NCBI GenBank assembly: GCA_002403515.1
Contig: DHHZ01000127.1
Location: 25,344 to 89,343 of the forward strand
Source of the DNA: Legionellales bacterium UBA4759
GTDB taxonomy: Bacteria; Pseudomonadota; Gammaproteobacteria; Legionellales; Legionellaceae
DNA: 64,000 nt
Direction: 5' to 3'
Shown here: piece by piece, positions 10,365 to 20,702 of the stretch
How positions within the stretch are numbered: position 1 is the first letter of the stretch
How the letters are laid out: each line of letters starts with the position of its first letter
Notes under the pieces: model-generated
What the model was told of the DNA's origin: nothing
Seen by the model: only the letters and a program-made list of their open reading frames with translations
Databases searched by the model: none
Program-made: the position numbers and the translations under genes

Positions 10365-11450
10365 ATGGGTTTTAAATGTGGTATTGTAGGATTGCCTAAT
10401 GTTGGTAAATCCACTTTATTTAATGCTTTAACCAGAGCTGAGGTTCCTGCCTCAAATTATCCATTTTGTACCATTGAACCCAACATGGGCATGGTTCAAG
10501 TCCCAGATCTTCGTTTGGATGAGCTCGCTCGAATTGTTAAACCGCAACAAGTAGTACCTACAATCATGCAATTTGTTGATATTGCAGGCCTTGTTGCTGG
10601 GGCTTCTAAAGGTGAGGGTTTGGGTAATCAATTCCTAGCCAATATTCGTGAAACCGATGCTATTGCGCATGTGGTGCGTTGTTTTGCTGATGATGATGTG
10701 ATTCACGTGTCAGGCTCAGTTAAGCCTATTCGTGATATTGAAGTGATTAACTTGGAATTGGCATTGGCTGATTTAGCGACTGTGGAAAAAGCCATTCAAA
10801 AAAATCAAAAATTGGTTAAAGCTGGACAAAAAGAAGCGATTAAAGAACAAGAATTGTTAGAAATTGCCTTAAAATGTTTGAATGAAGGGCGTACACTTCG
10901 AGTTTTAAATTTAAACGATGAACAAAAAAATATTCTTCAACGCTTAAACTTGTTGACCACCAAACCATTAATGTATGTGGCCAATGTGAATGAAAATGGT
11001 GAAAATCCATGGCTGGAAGACTTAAAACAATTGGCTGCAAAAGAACATGCACCGGTCGTTGAAATATGTGCTTCCTTAGAAATGGAATTGATTTCATTAT
11101 CAGAAGAAGAACAAAAAGAATTTTTAGAATTGGCCAATTGGCAAGAACCTGGTTTGCACCGATTGATTCGAGCAGGACATGAATTATTGGGTTTGCAAAC
11201 TTATTTTACCGCTGGTGTAAAAGAAGTTCGAGCCTGGACTGTGCCGGTAGGCGCAACCGCTCCACAGGCCGCAGGTGTAATTCATACCGATTTTGAAAAA
11301 GGCTTTATTCGTGCTGAAGTTATTGCTTATGATGATTTTATTAAGCTTGGCGGTGAGCAAGCGTGTAAAGAAGCAGGTAAGGTAAGATTGGAAGGTAAAG
11401 AGTATATTGTCAAAGATGGCGATATTATGCATTTTCGTTTTAATGTCTAA
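10365..11450 (+). CDS. ychF: Ribosome-binding ATPase YchF
   Basis: 361 residues, normal length. YchF/OLA1 is an Obg-family P-loop protein that prefers ATP and binds ribosomes. Motifs: [14 protein letters not shown] (G1), [17 protein letters not shown] (G3), NVNE replacing NKxD (ATP preference), then a TGS-like C-terminal domain ending [17 protein letters not shown] strong AGGAGG precedes the ATG, and the gene is coupled closely to pth. Confidence 0.98.
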   Translation: MGFKCGIVGLPNVGKSTLFNALTRAEVPASNYPFCTIEPNMGMVQVPDLRLDELARIVKPQQVVPTIMQFVDIAGLVAGASKGEGLGNQFLANIRETDAIAHVVRCFADDDVIHVSGSVKPIRDIEVINLELALADLATVEKAIQKNQKLVKAGQKEAIKEQELLEIALKCLNEGRTLRVLNLNDEQKNILQRLNLLTTKPLMYVANVNENGENPWLEDLKQLAAKEHAPVVEICASLEMELISLSEEEQKEFLELANWQEPGLHRLIRAGHELLGLQTYFTAGVKEVRAWTVPVGATAPQAAGVIHTDFEKGFIRAEVIAYDDFIKLGGEQACKEAGKVRLEGKEYIVKDGDIMHFRFNV

Positions 11451-11455
11451 TCAAT

Positions 11456-11483
11456 AATAGGTTGCCAATACTGGCAACCTATT
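11456..11483. terminator. Hairpin between convergent ychF and MFS gene
   Basis: A perfect 12-bp stem, AATAGGTTGCCA / TGGCAACCTATT, has an ATAC loop. No long T tract follows on either strand, so termination efficiency is uncertain, but position and stem strength suggest a shared terminator. Confidence 0.6.
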
Positions 11484-11507
11484 CATTCAACTAAATAAAT
11501 AACCATT

Positions 11508-12899
11508 TTAGGCATCATTTTCTCTTCCAATCATACTATTACCAGCATTATTTTCTAATTTATAAAATAAAACTATCAATAGGATAGGTAAGACACTCAG
11601 ACTTAAAAAACTGTACATGAATGTATGGGCTGTCAGTACTTCATTGATGGAGTAAAATCTTAAAAATAAAGCGCTGGTGGCGACCCCGACACTTATCCCA
11701 AATTGTTGCATGGTGCTAAAAATGCTGGAGCTTGCCCCCATATTATCGTCAGAAATATTTTCAAAACATAAGGTACTCAGTGCCGCATATTGAATTGTTA
11801 AACAAATACCCAGTAGCGTTAGTGACGTAAAAAATTGCCAAAGCGGGGATTGTGCATTCATATTTGAAAAATTGAAGATAATCAACGCCATAATAATGGT
11901 GTTATAAATTAGGCTTTTTTTGAACCCAAATTTTTGCAGGATGTCTATGCTTATGGGGCGAGAAAAGAAGGCGCCCAAAGGTAAAAAGAAGATTAAAAAT
12001 CCTGAAGTCACGGGAGTTTTGCCAAGTGATATTTGAAAAAAAAGTGGAATTAAAAATGGTAAACCGCCAAAGCATATTCGAGAAATAAAACCACCTAAAA
12101 TACTAATAGTAAAAGTTTTTTGTTTAAATAAACTTAAAAGAATAATAGGATTTTTTTGTTTTCTTGAATGAATAAAGTATGACAAAAAAAATATTAAAGA
12201 CATTAATAAAATTTCAAAAGCGATATGCAATTTGATTTCAATATTGCTTAACATCGATAATGACAACATCATTAAGCTTAAAGCAAGACCAAATAAGACA
12301 AAACCCAGCTTATCCAGTGGGTGAATCTTTTTACTTGGAAAGTCGTGCAGATATTTTTTTATAATAAAAAAATTAAGAATTCCAATGGGCACATTTACCC
12401 AAAAAATCCATGACCAATTCAGATATACGACAATAAAGCCGCCTACCATCGGGCCAACCATCGATGCAATTGAGGCAATCATGATCACCAAATTCATTTT
12501 CGGTAAAAATTCTTTTTTGGGAAAACTTTTTAAAATGATTAAGCGAGCTACAGGTACATTGAGTGCGCCGCCGATGCCTTGGATAAATCTTAAAATAATC
12601 AATTCATGGATGTGATGAGCAAAGCCACAGCCCAAAGATGCGATGGAGAAAATACCAATGGCGGATAAGAAAGTTTTTTTTATGCCATATTTGTCACAAA
12701 TCCAACCGCTGATGGGAATAAATATGGCCAAACTCATTAAATAACTGATCAAGGCTATTTTTAATTCTATTGGATGAACATGCAAGTCTTTGGATATCTC
12801 CGGAATAGCGGTATTGAGAATCGTGGTATCCATAGAATCCATAAACATGGCAATGGCGACGATGATTAAACAAAATTTAGCTCTTGTTGGAGATATCAT
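11508..12899 (-). CDS. MFS multidrug exporter, DHA2 (EmrB/QacA) type
   Basis: 463 residues, almost entirely hydrophobic, consistent with 14 membrane segments. The DHA2 signature near the N-terminus reads MDTTILNTAIPEIS, and SGWICDKYGIKK is the loop 2-3 motif A. Such proteins export drugs or organic solutes by proton antiport in the inner membrane. Its ATG lies 3 bases after the ispB stop, so it is cotranscribed with ispB. No EmrA-type adaptor or regulator is adjacent. The substrate cannot be told from sequence. Confidence 0.88.
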   Translation of the reverse strand: MISPTRAKFCLIIVAIAMFMDSMDTTILNTAIPEISKDLHVHPIELKIALISYLMSLAIFIPISGWICDKYGIKKTFLSAIGIFSIASLGCGFAHHIHELIILRFIQGIGGALNVPVARLIILKSFPKKEFLPKMNLVIMIASIASMVGPMVGGFIVVYLNWSWIFWVNVPIGILNFFIIKKYLHDFPSKKIHPLDKLGFVLFGLALSLMMLSLSMLSNIEIKLHIAFEILLMSLIFFLSYFIHSRKQKNPIILLSLFKQKTFTISILGGFISRICFGGLPFLIPLFFQISLGKTPVTSGFLIFFLPLGAFFSRPISIDILQKFGFKKSLIYNTIIMALIIFNFSNMNAQSPLWQFFTSLTLLGICLTIQYAALSTLCFENISDDNMGASSSIFSTMQQFGISVGVATSALFLRFYSINEVLTAHTFMYSFLSLSVLPILLIVLFYKLENNAGNSMIGRENDA

Positions 12900-12902
12900 T
12901 GA

Positions 12903-13871
12903 TTAATATTCTCTTTGAATACTGTAGTCGGCAATTTCTTGTAAAGCGGTTTTATACACAGATTCGTGTAAAAAATCTAAAGCTTGTTTGGCTAATTGTG
13001 CTTCTTGATAAGCAATATTTTTGGTGTATTCAATGGATTGTGTATCATGAATAATTTGAATGATTTTATCCAAATGTTCTAAAGAACCATTTTGAAGACT
13101 TTCAACAATGATAGCCTTATTTTTCTCATCGGCTTGTGACAAAGCATGAATAATGGGCAAGGTTGATTTTCCATCGGCGAGATCATCGCCAATATTTTTC
13201 CCAATTGTCGATGATTCAGCGCAATAATCCAATGCATCATCTATCAATTGAAATGCATTTCCCAAATGGCGCCCATAAAGGAATAATTTTTCACAATTTT
13301 CAGGGCTGGTTTGAGACAACAGGCCAGGTAATTTTGCCGCAGCAGCAAAAAGCAATGAGGTTTTAGCCTCAATAATAGAAAAATAGTCCTTGGTATTGAT
13401 GAATGTTTGGTGTCGATTCACCAGTTGCACCAATTCACCATGTCCCATTTGACGCTCAATTTCAGCCATCAATTCCAACATGTCCATGTTTTTTAAACTG
13501 AGTAACAATTGATGATGAAGTATGAATAAATAATCCCCAACCAAAACACTGGCTTGGTTACCCCATATTTCATGGGCAGTTTTTTTGCCACGGCGTAATT
13601 TTGATTCATCAATAACATCATCATGCAAAAGGGATGCTGTATGAAAAAACTCTAAAACAGCAGCAAGAGTGATATCTTGATGACCATTATAGCCCAGAGC
13701 TTTACTAGTCAATAATAGAATAAGGGGGCGAAGTTGTTTACCACCACCATTGAATAAATTTTCTGTTAGTTGCGCAACAAAAGGATGTTGGCGGGTAATT
13801 TCTTGATGAATCAATTGATTCACATCAGAGAGTTCTTTAGTTACCAGCGCGCGAATGGATTGTATGGTCAT
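12903..13871 (-). CDS. ispB: Polyprenyl diphosphate synthase (octaprenyl type)
   Basis: 322 residues. Trans-prenyltransferases of this class make the ubiquinone side chain. The two Asp-rich motifs are HDDVIDES (about 83-90) and LIDDALDY (about 209-216), with GGGKQLRPLI near the N-terminus binding the isoprenoid diphosphate. Length and the absence of a bulky chain-stopping residue fit long-chain synthases. Chain length (C40 or other) is inferred. It is the first gene of a two-gene operon with the MFS exporter. Its promoter overlaps a perfect palindrome (see separate entries). Confidence 0.93.
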   Translation of the reverse strand: MTIQSIRALVTKELSDVNQLIHQEITRQHPFVAQLTENLFNGGGKQLRPLILLLTSKALGYNGHQDITLAAVLEFFHTASLLHDDVIDESKLRRGKKTAHEIWGNQASVLVGDYLFILHHQLLLSLKNMDMLELMAEIERQMGHGELVQLVNRHQTFINTKDYFSIIEAKTSLLFAAAAKLPGLLSQTSPENCEKLFLYGRHLGNAFQLIDDALDYCAESSTIGKNIGDDLADGKSTLPIIHALSQADEKNKAIIVESLQNGSLEHLDKIIQIIHDTQSIEYTKNIAYQEAQLAKQALDFLHESVYKTALQEIADYSIQREY

Positions 13872-13893
13872 TGATTTCAGGATAAAAAAATTA

Positions 13894-13911
13894 TTAATAC
13901 GATCGTATTAA
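13894..13911. promoter_or_regulatory. 18-bp perfect palindrome overlapping the ispB -10 (candidate operator)
   Basis: TTAATACGATCGTATTAA is a perfect palindrome 23 bases upstream of the ispB start. It contains the proposed -10 hexamer (TACGAT on the minus strand). That position suits repression by a dimeric regulator. No regulator gene is adjacent. Confidence 0.6.
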
Positions 13912-13930
13912 CCCTATAGAATAAAGTCAA
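13902..13930 (-). promoter_or_regulatory. Promoter of the ispB-MFS operon
   Basis: On the minus strand TTGACT (13925-13930) and TACGAT (13902-13907) are separated by exactly 17 bases. The -35 matches consensus at five of six positions. Confidence 0.65.
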
Positions 13931-13970
13931 GGGTCACATCTGTATTTGTCTAATTGATAAAGGTTTTGTT

Positions 13971-14873
13971 TCAGTGCCCCAAAAGTGCTCGGGCAACTTT
14001 GGATTGATTGGGGCGATTTAGAATTTTACAGATTTTATCGCCAAGATTAACAATTTGATAAATATCAACACCAGTTTCTATTCCTAAACCATGCATTAAA
14101 TATAGCAAGTCTTCTGTTGCAAGATTGCCACTGGCTCCTCTGGCATAAGGACATCCACCAAGGCCTGCAATAGCGCTATCGAATTTATTAATCCCTTGAT
14201 TAAGGGCCGTGTACACATTCGCAATGGCTTGGCCATAAGTGTCATGAAAATGCATGCTGAGTTGCTCTAATGGAAAATGATTTTTGAACAAATCAAGCAG
14301 TGCATTGGTTTGTTTAGGAGTACTGACCCCAATGGTATCGCTTAAACTTAAATCATCAATGGCAAAAAGAGCTAATTTTTCGGCAACTGAAAGTACTTTT
14401 TCTGGTGAAATATAACCTTCATACGGGCATCCTAGTGCACAGGAAATATATGCACGAATAGGGATTCTATGGGCTTTAGCAAGCTTAATGACTGGAATAA
14501 AACGTTCAATGCTCTCATCAATTGAGCAATTAATATTTCTTTGATTGAATGTTTCACTGGCAGCCGTAAATATGGCGATAGATTGTATATTGGCTTCTAA
14601 TGCTTTCTGCATGCCTTGAAGGTTTGGTACCAATGCAGAATAAACAATCCCAGGTTTTTTATTAATCTGTTGGTAAACTTCAAAACTATCGGCCAATTGT
14701 GGGATTCGCTGTGGATTGACGAAGCTGGTTGCTTCAATGTATGACAAACCTGTTTCAGACAATTGATTAATCCAATCAATTTTTGTAGTGGTATCTACAA
14801 AAGTTTTTTCATTTTGCAAACCATCGCGGGGTCCGACTTCAACAATAAAAACTTCTGGTTTCTTATTTGTCAT
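13971..14873 (-). CDS. liuE: Hydroxymethylglutaryl-CoA lyase
   Basis: 300 residues. It cleaves HMG-CoA to acetyl-CoA and acetoacetate, the last step of leucine breakdown. It has the DRE-TIM signature EVGPRDGLQNE, the SMHFHDTYGQA metal-site block and the active-site loop GLGGCPYARGASGN with the catalytic Cys. Its ATG lies within the last codons of the carboxylase alpha gene (11-base overlap), so it is the terminal gene of the leucine operon. A 99-base gap separates it from ispB. Confidence 0.96.
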   Translation of the reverse strand: MTNKKPEVFIVEVGPRDGLQNEKTFVDTTTKIDWINQLSETGLSYIEATSFVNPQRIPQLADSFEVYQQINKKPGIVYSALVPNLQGMQKALEANIQSIAIFTAASETFNQRNINCSIDESIERFIPVIKLAKAHRIPIRAYISCALGCPYEGYISPEKVLSVAEKLALFAIDDLSLSDTIGVSTPKQTNALLDLFKNHFPLEQLSMHFHDTYGQAIANVYTALNQGINKFDSAIAGLGGCPYARGASGNLATEDLLYLMHGLGIETGVDIYQIVNLGDKICKILNRPNQSKVARALLGH

Positions 14874-16809
14874 AGCTCAACTCAACCAATTCACATCCCT
14901 CTTGAACTTGTTGCCCTTGTTGGTAAAAAATTTCTTTAATATTGGCGTTATCTGGGGCATAAATGGTATGTTCCATTTTCATGGCCTCTAAAACAAGTAG
15001 GGGTTCACCTTTAGTTATAATGTCGCCTGTTTTTTTGTAGATTGCAACAATCGTTGCAGGCATGGGCGAACGAATTTTTGTATCTTGTTGTTGATTGTCT
15101 GTGTTAGATTGAGCCCGAGTTACCTGATGGATTTCATAACTATTTAATTGATCATGAATGGTGAAATAATTTAATTTTTTATCCACTTGAAAACGATAGC
15201 ATTGTTGATTGATTTCAAGATAAAGTTGATGGGCTTGATTATGAAAAAAAACTTCAAAATTTTGTGCTTGATATTCGACAACAAAATAATTTTCTTTGGG
15301 GCTTGAGATTTTTAATTGGTATAATTCATTATCAAAAGAAAATTGTATGGGCCAGAAACGTTGTGAGATATTGCTAAACTGCATCAAATCTTTGGGCGTT
15401 TGATTTTTTTCCTGCAGGGCATGAAGCTCTAGTGCACAGGCTGCCAAGATGATAATTGATTTTGGAGTTTGTGTGTCGTGGAACTTATGATTCAGTAAAA
15501 AATGAATAGGGACTGCGCCTTTTTGCCAGGTCTTGTCATTTAAAATGAGTTTAAGATAATCTAAATTACTTTCTATGCCAAAGATATCTGTTTCATGGAG
15601 CATATTTTGCATTTCAATGATGGCTTTTTCGCGCGTTTCTCCCCAGGCAATTTCTTTTGCTAGTAAAGAATCATAGTGGGATTGAATGACTTGGTGGCAT
15701 TCAATACCCGTATCAACTCTGCCAAATTTAGGCCATATCAAGCGATTAATTTGACCTTGACTGGGTTTAAAGTCATGTTTGGGCTGTTCGGCACAAATAC
15801 GACACTCTATGGCATGTCCTTTGGGGGTGGTGGGTTGTGTAAATGGTATGGCTTTCCCTTGTGCAATTTGGATTTGCAGTTCAACCAAATCTAAGCCAGT
15901 GATAGCTTCAGTAATAGGGTGTTCGACTTGCAAGCGCGCATTCATTTCCATGAAATATAGTGTTTCATCTGCGGTGAGTAAAAACTCAACGGTGCCTGCA
16001 TTGGTATACTCAAAGGTTTTAGCAACTTCTAAGGCATGTTCGTAAAGTTGTTTTCTAAGGGTCTTCGATAAATGAATTGCAGGTGCCTCCTCAACAATTT
16101 TTTGTTGACGTCGTTGTACCGAGCAATCTCTTTCAAATAAATGAACAACATGACCCAAATGGTCGCCAAAAATTTGTACTTCGAGGTGGCGCGGATTTTC
16201 AATGAACTTTTCTAAGAGTAATTCGTCATTGCCAAAGTAGGCTTTTGCTTCACGGCGGGCTGAAGACAGAGCATTTTGCCATTCACTGGCTTGATGAACA
16301 ATTTTTAAGCCTTTGCCACCACCACCGTGTGCCGCTTTAATAACCAATGGAAATCCAAGTTTTTGAGCTGCTTGAAGCAATTCTTCATCACTGGGATTAC
16401 TGGGGTTGAAGCCGGGCACTAGAGGAACATTGGTGTTTGCAAGTAGGACTTTTGCTTTTTGTTTGGAGCCCACATTTTCCATAGCTTTACTTGAGGGACC
16501 AATAAAGACAATATTGGCTTTTTCACAAGCTCTCGCAAATTCTGGATTTTCAGATAAAAAACCATAGCCCGGGTGTATGGCATCAACTTGTGCTATTGAT
16601 GCAGTTTCAATAATTTTTTCAATATTCAAATAACTTTTTTGAGGAGACGCCTCACCAATCCAATAAGCCTCATCGGCCATTTGCACATGAGGATGGAAAC
16701 GATCAGCAGAAGAATAAATCGCAACACTTTGCATGCCTAATTTGCGTAGTGTCTTGATAATTCTTATGGCAATTTCCCCTCGATTTGCAATTAATATTTT
16801 TTTAAACAT
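14863..16809 (-). CDS. liuD: Methylcrotonyl-CoA carboxylase, biotin-containing alpha subunit
   Basis: 648 residues, usual length. The N-terminal biotin carboxylase domain (about 1-445) has the KAAHGGGGKGLK ATP-grasp loop, EKFIENPRHLEVQ, ERDCSVQRRQQK and MNARLQVEHPITE. The C-terminal biotin carrier domain has the biotinyl Lys in LEAMKMEHTI (about 614). It carboxylates biotin for the beta subunit, which makes 3-methylglutaconyl-CoA. The assignment to methylcrotonyl-CoA rather than propionyl- or geranyl-CoA carboxylase rests on the operon. A good AAGGA ribosome site precedes the ATG. Confidence 0.94.
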   Translation of the reverse strand: MFKKILIANRGEIAIRIIKTLRKLGMQSVAIYSSADRFHPHVQMADEAYWIGEASPQKSYLNIEKIIETASIAQVDAIHPGYGFLSENPEFARACEKANIVFIGPSSKAMENVGSKQKAKVLLANTNVPLVPGFNPSNPSDEELLQAAQKLGFPLVIKAAHGGGGKGLKIVHQASEWQNALSSARREAKAYFGNDELLLEKFIENPRHLEVQIFGDHLGHVVHLFERDCSVQRRQQKIVEEAPAIHLSKTLRKQLYEHALEVAKTFEYTNAGTVEFLLTADETLYFMEMNARLQVEHPITEAITGLDLVELQIQIAQGKAIPFTQPTTPKGHAIECRICAEQPKHDFKPSQGQINRLIWPKFGRVDTGIECHQVIQSHYDSLLAKEIAWGETREKAIIEMQNMLHETDIFGIESNLDYLKLILNDKTWQKGAVPIHFLLNHKFHDTQTPKSIIILAACALELHALQEKNQTPKDLMQFSNISQRFWPIQFSFDNELYQLKISSPKENYFVVEYQAQNFEVFFHNQAHQLYLEINQQCYRFQVDKKLNYFTIHDQLNSYEIHQVTRAQSNTDNQQQDTKIRSPMPATIVAIYKKTGDIITKGEPLLVLEAMKMEHTIYAPDNANIKEIFYQQGQQVQEGCELVELSYDK

Positions 16810-16814
16810 ACCAC

Positions 16815-17585
16815 TTATCCTTTATGTTTGGATTGCAAAAAAGTATTGAGCAATTCTTGCGCTATTGGTGTTGTACGAATACGAGCTAATTTTTCAGCAG
16901 TTTGATTTGATAAATGCGCATCAATGGTTTGATTTTTGATAGAATTTAACCAAGGCTTAATGGTTTGCAGTGCCTCTTTTGGAAGTTCAGTCCAATTTTT
17001 TAAGAGGATTTCTGCTCGGGATTGCAATTCATAATTAGGCATTATTTCATCGACTAATTCATGATTTAAAGCATCTTTAGCAGAAAAAACCTGGGCACTT
17101 AAAAAAAGTTTTTTGGTGGTTTTATATCCCATGGTTTCCAAGATATAAGGACTAATGATAGCCGGTATTAAACCAAGACGCGCCTCTGAAAAACAAAAAC
17201 GGGTTTGTTCATTGGCAATGACATAATCACTGGCGGCAATAAATCCTAATGCACCGCCGTAAGCATCACCTTGTACGATACAAAGTGTTGGTTTAGGACA
17301 CTGGTACCATGCTAAAAGAACATCTGCAAGTTGTTTAGCATTGGCAAGATTGGTATCCCAATCTTGATTGGCGATATTTTTCATGGTGTCTAAATCTGCC
17401 CCAGCAGAAAAATAATCCCCCTCTGCTGATAAACAAATCGCTTGAACTTCATGAAGATCGATCCCCATTTGAATCGCTTGCATCAGTTCATCTAGCAAAA
17501 TTGAATTAAAAGCATTGCGTTTTTCAACTCTAGATAGGGTTATCCATAAAATCTTTTGATCACAATTATATTTAATGGTATTCAC
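16815..17585 (-). CDS. liuC: Enoyl-CoA hydratase family, probable methylglutaconyl-CoA hydratase
   Basis: 256 residues from the chosen start. Crotonase fold: SAGADLD forms the first oxyanion part and [16 protein letters not shown] the second, followed by [11 protein letters not shown] with the usual acidic residue. Between carboxylase genes it most likely hydrates 3-methylglutaconyl-CoA to HMG-CoA. The open frame extends to a TTG at 17594, but that TTG sits almost on top of GGAG. The GTG at 17585 has GGAG 10 bases upstream and overlaps the TGA of the beta-subunit gene, so it is preferred. Confidence 0.9.
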   Translation of the reverse strand: MNTIKYNCDQKILWITLSRVEKRNAFNSILLDELMQAIQMGIDLHEVQAICLSAEGDYFSAGADLDTMKNIANQDWDTNLANAKQLADVLLAWYQCPKPTLCIVQGDAYGGALGFIAASDYVIANEQTRFCFSEARLGLIPAIISPYILETMGYKTTKKLFLSAQVFSAKDALNHELVDEIMPNYELQSRAEILLKNWTELPKEALQTIKPWLNSIKNQTIDAHLSNQTAEKLARIRTTPIAQELLNTFLQSKHKG

Positions 17586-19189
17586 ATTCGCCAAACTCCA
17601 TATTGACTATCTTCTAGTGGACTATTCATCGCGATTTTAAGGCTATAGGCCAAAACTTTTCTGGTATCTTGTGGTCGAATCACCCCATCATCCCACAGTC
17701 TTGCACTGGCATAATAAGGATGACCTTGATGCTCGTATTGCGCCCTCATTTGCATTTTAAACTCTTCTTGTTCGTTTAAAGGCCATGCTTTGCCCGTACG
17801 TTCCGATTTGTCTAAACGAATTTGGCTTAATACATTTGCAGCTTGCTCTCCACCCATCACACTAATACGACTGGTTGGCCAGGACCACATAAAACGTGGC
17901 GAAAATGCGCGTCCACACATGGCGTAATTTCCAGCGCCAAAGCTACCACCGATGATGACTGTGAACTTAGGTACCGCGGCATTAGCAACCGCAGAGACCA
18001 TTTTAGCGCCGTGTTTGGCAATTCCTGATGCTTCATATTTCTGCCCGACCATAAAGCCTGTAATATTTTGCAGAAATAACAAAGGTATTTTTCTTTGGGT
18101 ACAAAGCTGAATAAAATGTGTCGCTTTTTGGGCACTTTCAGAAAACAAAATGCCATTGTTAGCAATGATTCCTACAGGATAACCATAAATTTTTGCGAAT
18201 CCACACACCAAACTTTTTCCAAATAAAGCTTTGAATTCAGAAAATTCTGAGCCATCAACCAAGCGTGCAATTATTTCATGAATATCTACAGGTTTTTTGA
18301 GATCAAAAGGGGCCAAGGAATTTAGTTCTTCACTGGGGTATAAAGGCTCTAAAAAATGGGTTTCTTGTAGTATGCTTTGCTGTGGTTTGGGGACTTGAGA
18401 TATCAATTCACGCGTAATTTCTAGCGCATGTTCATCGTTTTCTGCAAAATAATCTGCAACTCCTGATTGTTCACAATGCACATAAGCACCGCCTAGGCTT
18501 TCTGCATCGATGATTTCCCCGGTAGCAGCCTTGACCAAAGGCGGTCCACCTAAAAATATAGTGCCTTGCTCTTTGACCATGATGACTTGATCTGACATGG
18601 CCGGTACATATGCACCACCTGCAGTACAAGAACCCATAACCACGGCAATTTGCGGGATATTTAAGGCTGATAATTGCGCTTGGTTATAAAAAATTCTGCC
18701 GAAGTGTTCCCTATCGGGGAAAACTTCGTCTTGGCGGGGAAGAAATGCGCCACCGGAGTCGACTAAATAAATACAAGGCAAACGATTCTCTCGGGCAATT
18801 TCTTGGGCACGCAAATGTTTTTTCACAGTCAAAGGATAATAAGTGCCGCCTTTGACTGTGGCATCATTAATGACAATCATACAATCTATGCCATGAATTT
18901 GACCAACTCCAGCAATCACACCTGCTGCGGGCACATTGTCTTCATAGACTCCATAAGCGGCCAGCGCACCAATCTCTAAAAAAGGACTACCTGGGTCTAG
19001 TAAATAATTTAAACGTTCACGGGGTAGTAATTTACCTTGACTCAGATGTTTTTGACGAGATTTTTCATCACCACCTTGGGCAATTGTTTCTTGAATGGCA
19101 AGTAATTCTCGGAGTTGTTGTTGAATGTTTTGATTGTTTTTTTGAAAATATTCGGATTGTAAGTTGATTTGGCTAGAAAGGATACTCAT
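17582..19189 (-). CDS. liuB: Methylcrotonyl-CoA carboxylase, beta (carboxyltransferase) subunit
   Basis: 535 residues, the usual length for MccB. Conserved blocks: [18 protein letters not shown] near the N-terminus; [34 protein letters not shown], which holds the first oxyanion site; [23 protein letters not shown]; and [16 protein letters not shown], which holds the second. It transfers CO2 from carboxybiotin to 3-methylcrotonyl-CoA. The segment [19 protein letters not shown] distinguishes MccB from propionyl-CoA carboxylase. It lies between the small membrane protein gene and liuC. Confidence 0.96.
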   Translation of the reverse strand: MSILSSQINLQSEYFQKNNQNIQQQLRELLAIQETIAQGGDEKSRQKHLSQGKLLPRERLNYLLDPGSPFLEIGALAAYGVYEDNVPAAGVIAGVGQIHGIDCMIVINDATVKGGTYYPLTVKKHLRAQEIARENRLPCIYLVDSGGAFLPRQDEVFPDREHFGRIFYNQAQLSALNIPQIAVVMGSCTAGGAYVPAMSDQVIMVKEQGTIFLGGPPLVKAATGEIIDAESLGGAYVHCEQSGVADYFAENDEHALEITRELISQVPKPQQSILQETHFLEPLYPSEELNSLAPFDLKKPVDIHEIIARLVDGSEFSEFKALFGKSLVCGFAKIYGYPVGIIANNGILFSESAQKATHFIQLCTQRKIPLLFLQNITGFMVGQKYEASGIAKHGAKMVSAVANAAVPKFTVIIGGSFGAGNYAMCGRAFSPRFMWSWPTSRISVMGGEQAANVLSQIRLDKSERTGKAWPLNEQEEFKMQMRAQYEHQGHPYYASARLWDDGVIRPQDTRKVLAYSLKIAMNSPLEDSQYGVWRM

Positions 19190-19201
19190 GAATTATCGCC
19201 C

Positions 19202-19531
19202 TTATTGAATGAGTAAAGCACTACCATTAAGAATAATCCAAAGACCCGATGCTAGGGCCACGGGATGCAATAAATGTTTAGCCTTGCGCCATTTGATTAG
19301 CCTATCAACAATCACCGTGATGGTAAAAGGCCAGAAAATTTGTGCAATAACAATTAGAATAACATTAGGCATTGAAATTGAGAAATAATCTAGAAAGTTA
19401 TGCAATAAATTTTTAATAAAATTTGCCGAGAGTAAATTAAAAATGGCCAAGTAAATCATGACATTTTTAATCCATGGAATACTCAAGACCAAAAGGCTTA
19501 ATAAAATTAAAAGTTTTTTATTATTAAACAT
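19202..19531 (-). CDS. Small membrane protein in the leucine operon, unknown function
   Basis: 109 residues with about three hydrophobic segments (near 5-30, 48-68 and 88-108) and a short basic loop (RLIKWRKAKHLLH). I do not recognise the family. Its ATG overlaps the thiolase stop (TAATG), so it is translationally coupled. The frame is open upstream within the thiolase gene, but that extension is a shadow. Its place inside a catabolic operon suggests a membrane role linked to the pathway, perhaps uptake or anchoring; this is inference. Confidence 0.75.
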   Translation of the reverse strand: MFNNKKLLILLSLLVLSIPWIKNVMIYLAIFNLLSANFIKNLLHNFLDYFSISMPNVILIVIAQIFWPFTITVIVDRLIKWRKAKHLLHPVALASGLWIILNGSALLIQ

Positions 19532-20700
19532 TATCTCTCCAATGCGATAGCTAGAGCTTCGCCGCCTCCAATACAAATACTTGCAATTCCTCGATGTTTA
19601 TTTTGTTGAAGCATGGCATAAATCAATGATACAACAATTCTCGCGCCAGATGCACCAATTGGGTGACCTAGGGCGCACGCACCACCGTGAATATTGACTT
19701 TACTGGGGTCAAGTTTTAATTCTTGAATGGCAGCCAAAGTGACCACCGCAAAGGCTTCGTTGATTTCCCATAAATCCACATCATGCAGTTGCCAATTTAG
19801 TTTTTTGACTAAGTTTTTGATACTGTGTGCAGGTGCAGTTGTGAACCATTCAGGTGCTTGAGCATAGCTTGCAAATCCCTTTATTTTGACTAAAGGTTTG
19901 AGATTTAATGCCTTGGCATGCTGTTCGCTCATGAGCATTAAACTCGCAGCGCCATCAGCAATAGAGCTGGAATTCCCTGCTGTGATGGTTCCATCTTTTT
20001 GGAATACAGGTTTCAATCGTGGCAATTTAGCCAATTTTGTCTCTTGCGGTTGTTCATCAATCAAGACCGTTTCATTGTGCTCTAGTACAATCGATAACTC
20101 ACTTAAAAATGCGCCTTTCTTTTGGGCATTTAAAGCCTTTTCCATAGAGGATTTGGCAAACTCATCTTGTTCTTCTCTACTGATATTTAAAGTTTTAGAA
20201 GCCAATTCTCCAAAACAGCCCATGAGTTTTTTTTCAGGATCGTAAGCATCTTGAAGACCATCCAGCCACATATGATCAAGGCATTCTCCATGTCCTAATC
20301 GATAACCATTACGCGCTTTGGGTAAAAGATAAGGTGCATTGCTCATGCTTTCCATGCCACCTGCCAAAACAACTTGACTACGTCCTTGTTGTATCGCATC
20401 AAAGCCTTGCATGATGGCCTGCATGCCAGAACCACAAACTTTATTAACAGTGGATGAAATCACATGATGACCAAGACCTGCTTTGATGGCAGTTTGTCTT
20501 GCGGGTGCTTGACCAATCCCAGCAGGCAATACGCATCCCATAATAACCTCATCGACCATCTTATGAGCAATAGCCGCTTGCTCTATACATGCCAAGTGAC
20601 TGATGACACCCAATTCTACACCAGACAAATGCGATAATTTCCCTAAAAAACCACCGATAGGGGTTCGTTTTGCCGCCACAATCACAATATCATTTGACAT
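19531..20700 (-). CDS. Acetyl-CoA C-acetyltransferase (thiolase)
   Basis: 389 residues. All thiolase landmarks are present: NKVCGSGMQA with the acyl-accepting Cys (about 87), NSSSIADGAAS, NEAFAVV, GGACALGHPIGASGAR with the catalytic His, and CIGGGEALAIALE with the second Cys. Degradative and biosynthetic thiolases look alike. In this operon it probably cleaves acetoacetyl-CoA formed from the HMG-CoA lyase product. The acetoacetate-activating enzyme is not in the window. It starts 2 bases downstream of the liuA stop. Confidence 0.94.
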   Translation of the reverse strand: MSNDIVIVAAKRTPIGGFLGKLSHLSGVELGVISHLACIEQAAIAHKMVDEVIMGCVLPAGIGQAPARQTAIKAGLGHHVISSTVNKVCGSGMQAIMQGFDAIQQGRSQVVLAGGMESMSNAPYLLPKARNGYRLGHGECLDHMWLDGLQDAYDPEKKLMGCFGELASKTLNISREEQDEFAKSSMEKALNAQKKGAFLSELSIVLEHNETVLIDEQPQETKLAKLPRLKPVFQKDGTITAGNSSSIADGAASLMLMSEQHAKALNLKPLVKIKGFASYAQAPEWFTTAPAHSIKNLVKKLNWQLHDVDLWEINEAFAVVTLAAIQELKLDPSKVNIHGGACALGHPIGASGARIVVSLIYAMLQQNKHRGIASICIGGGEALAIALER

Positions 20701-20702
20701 GT

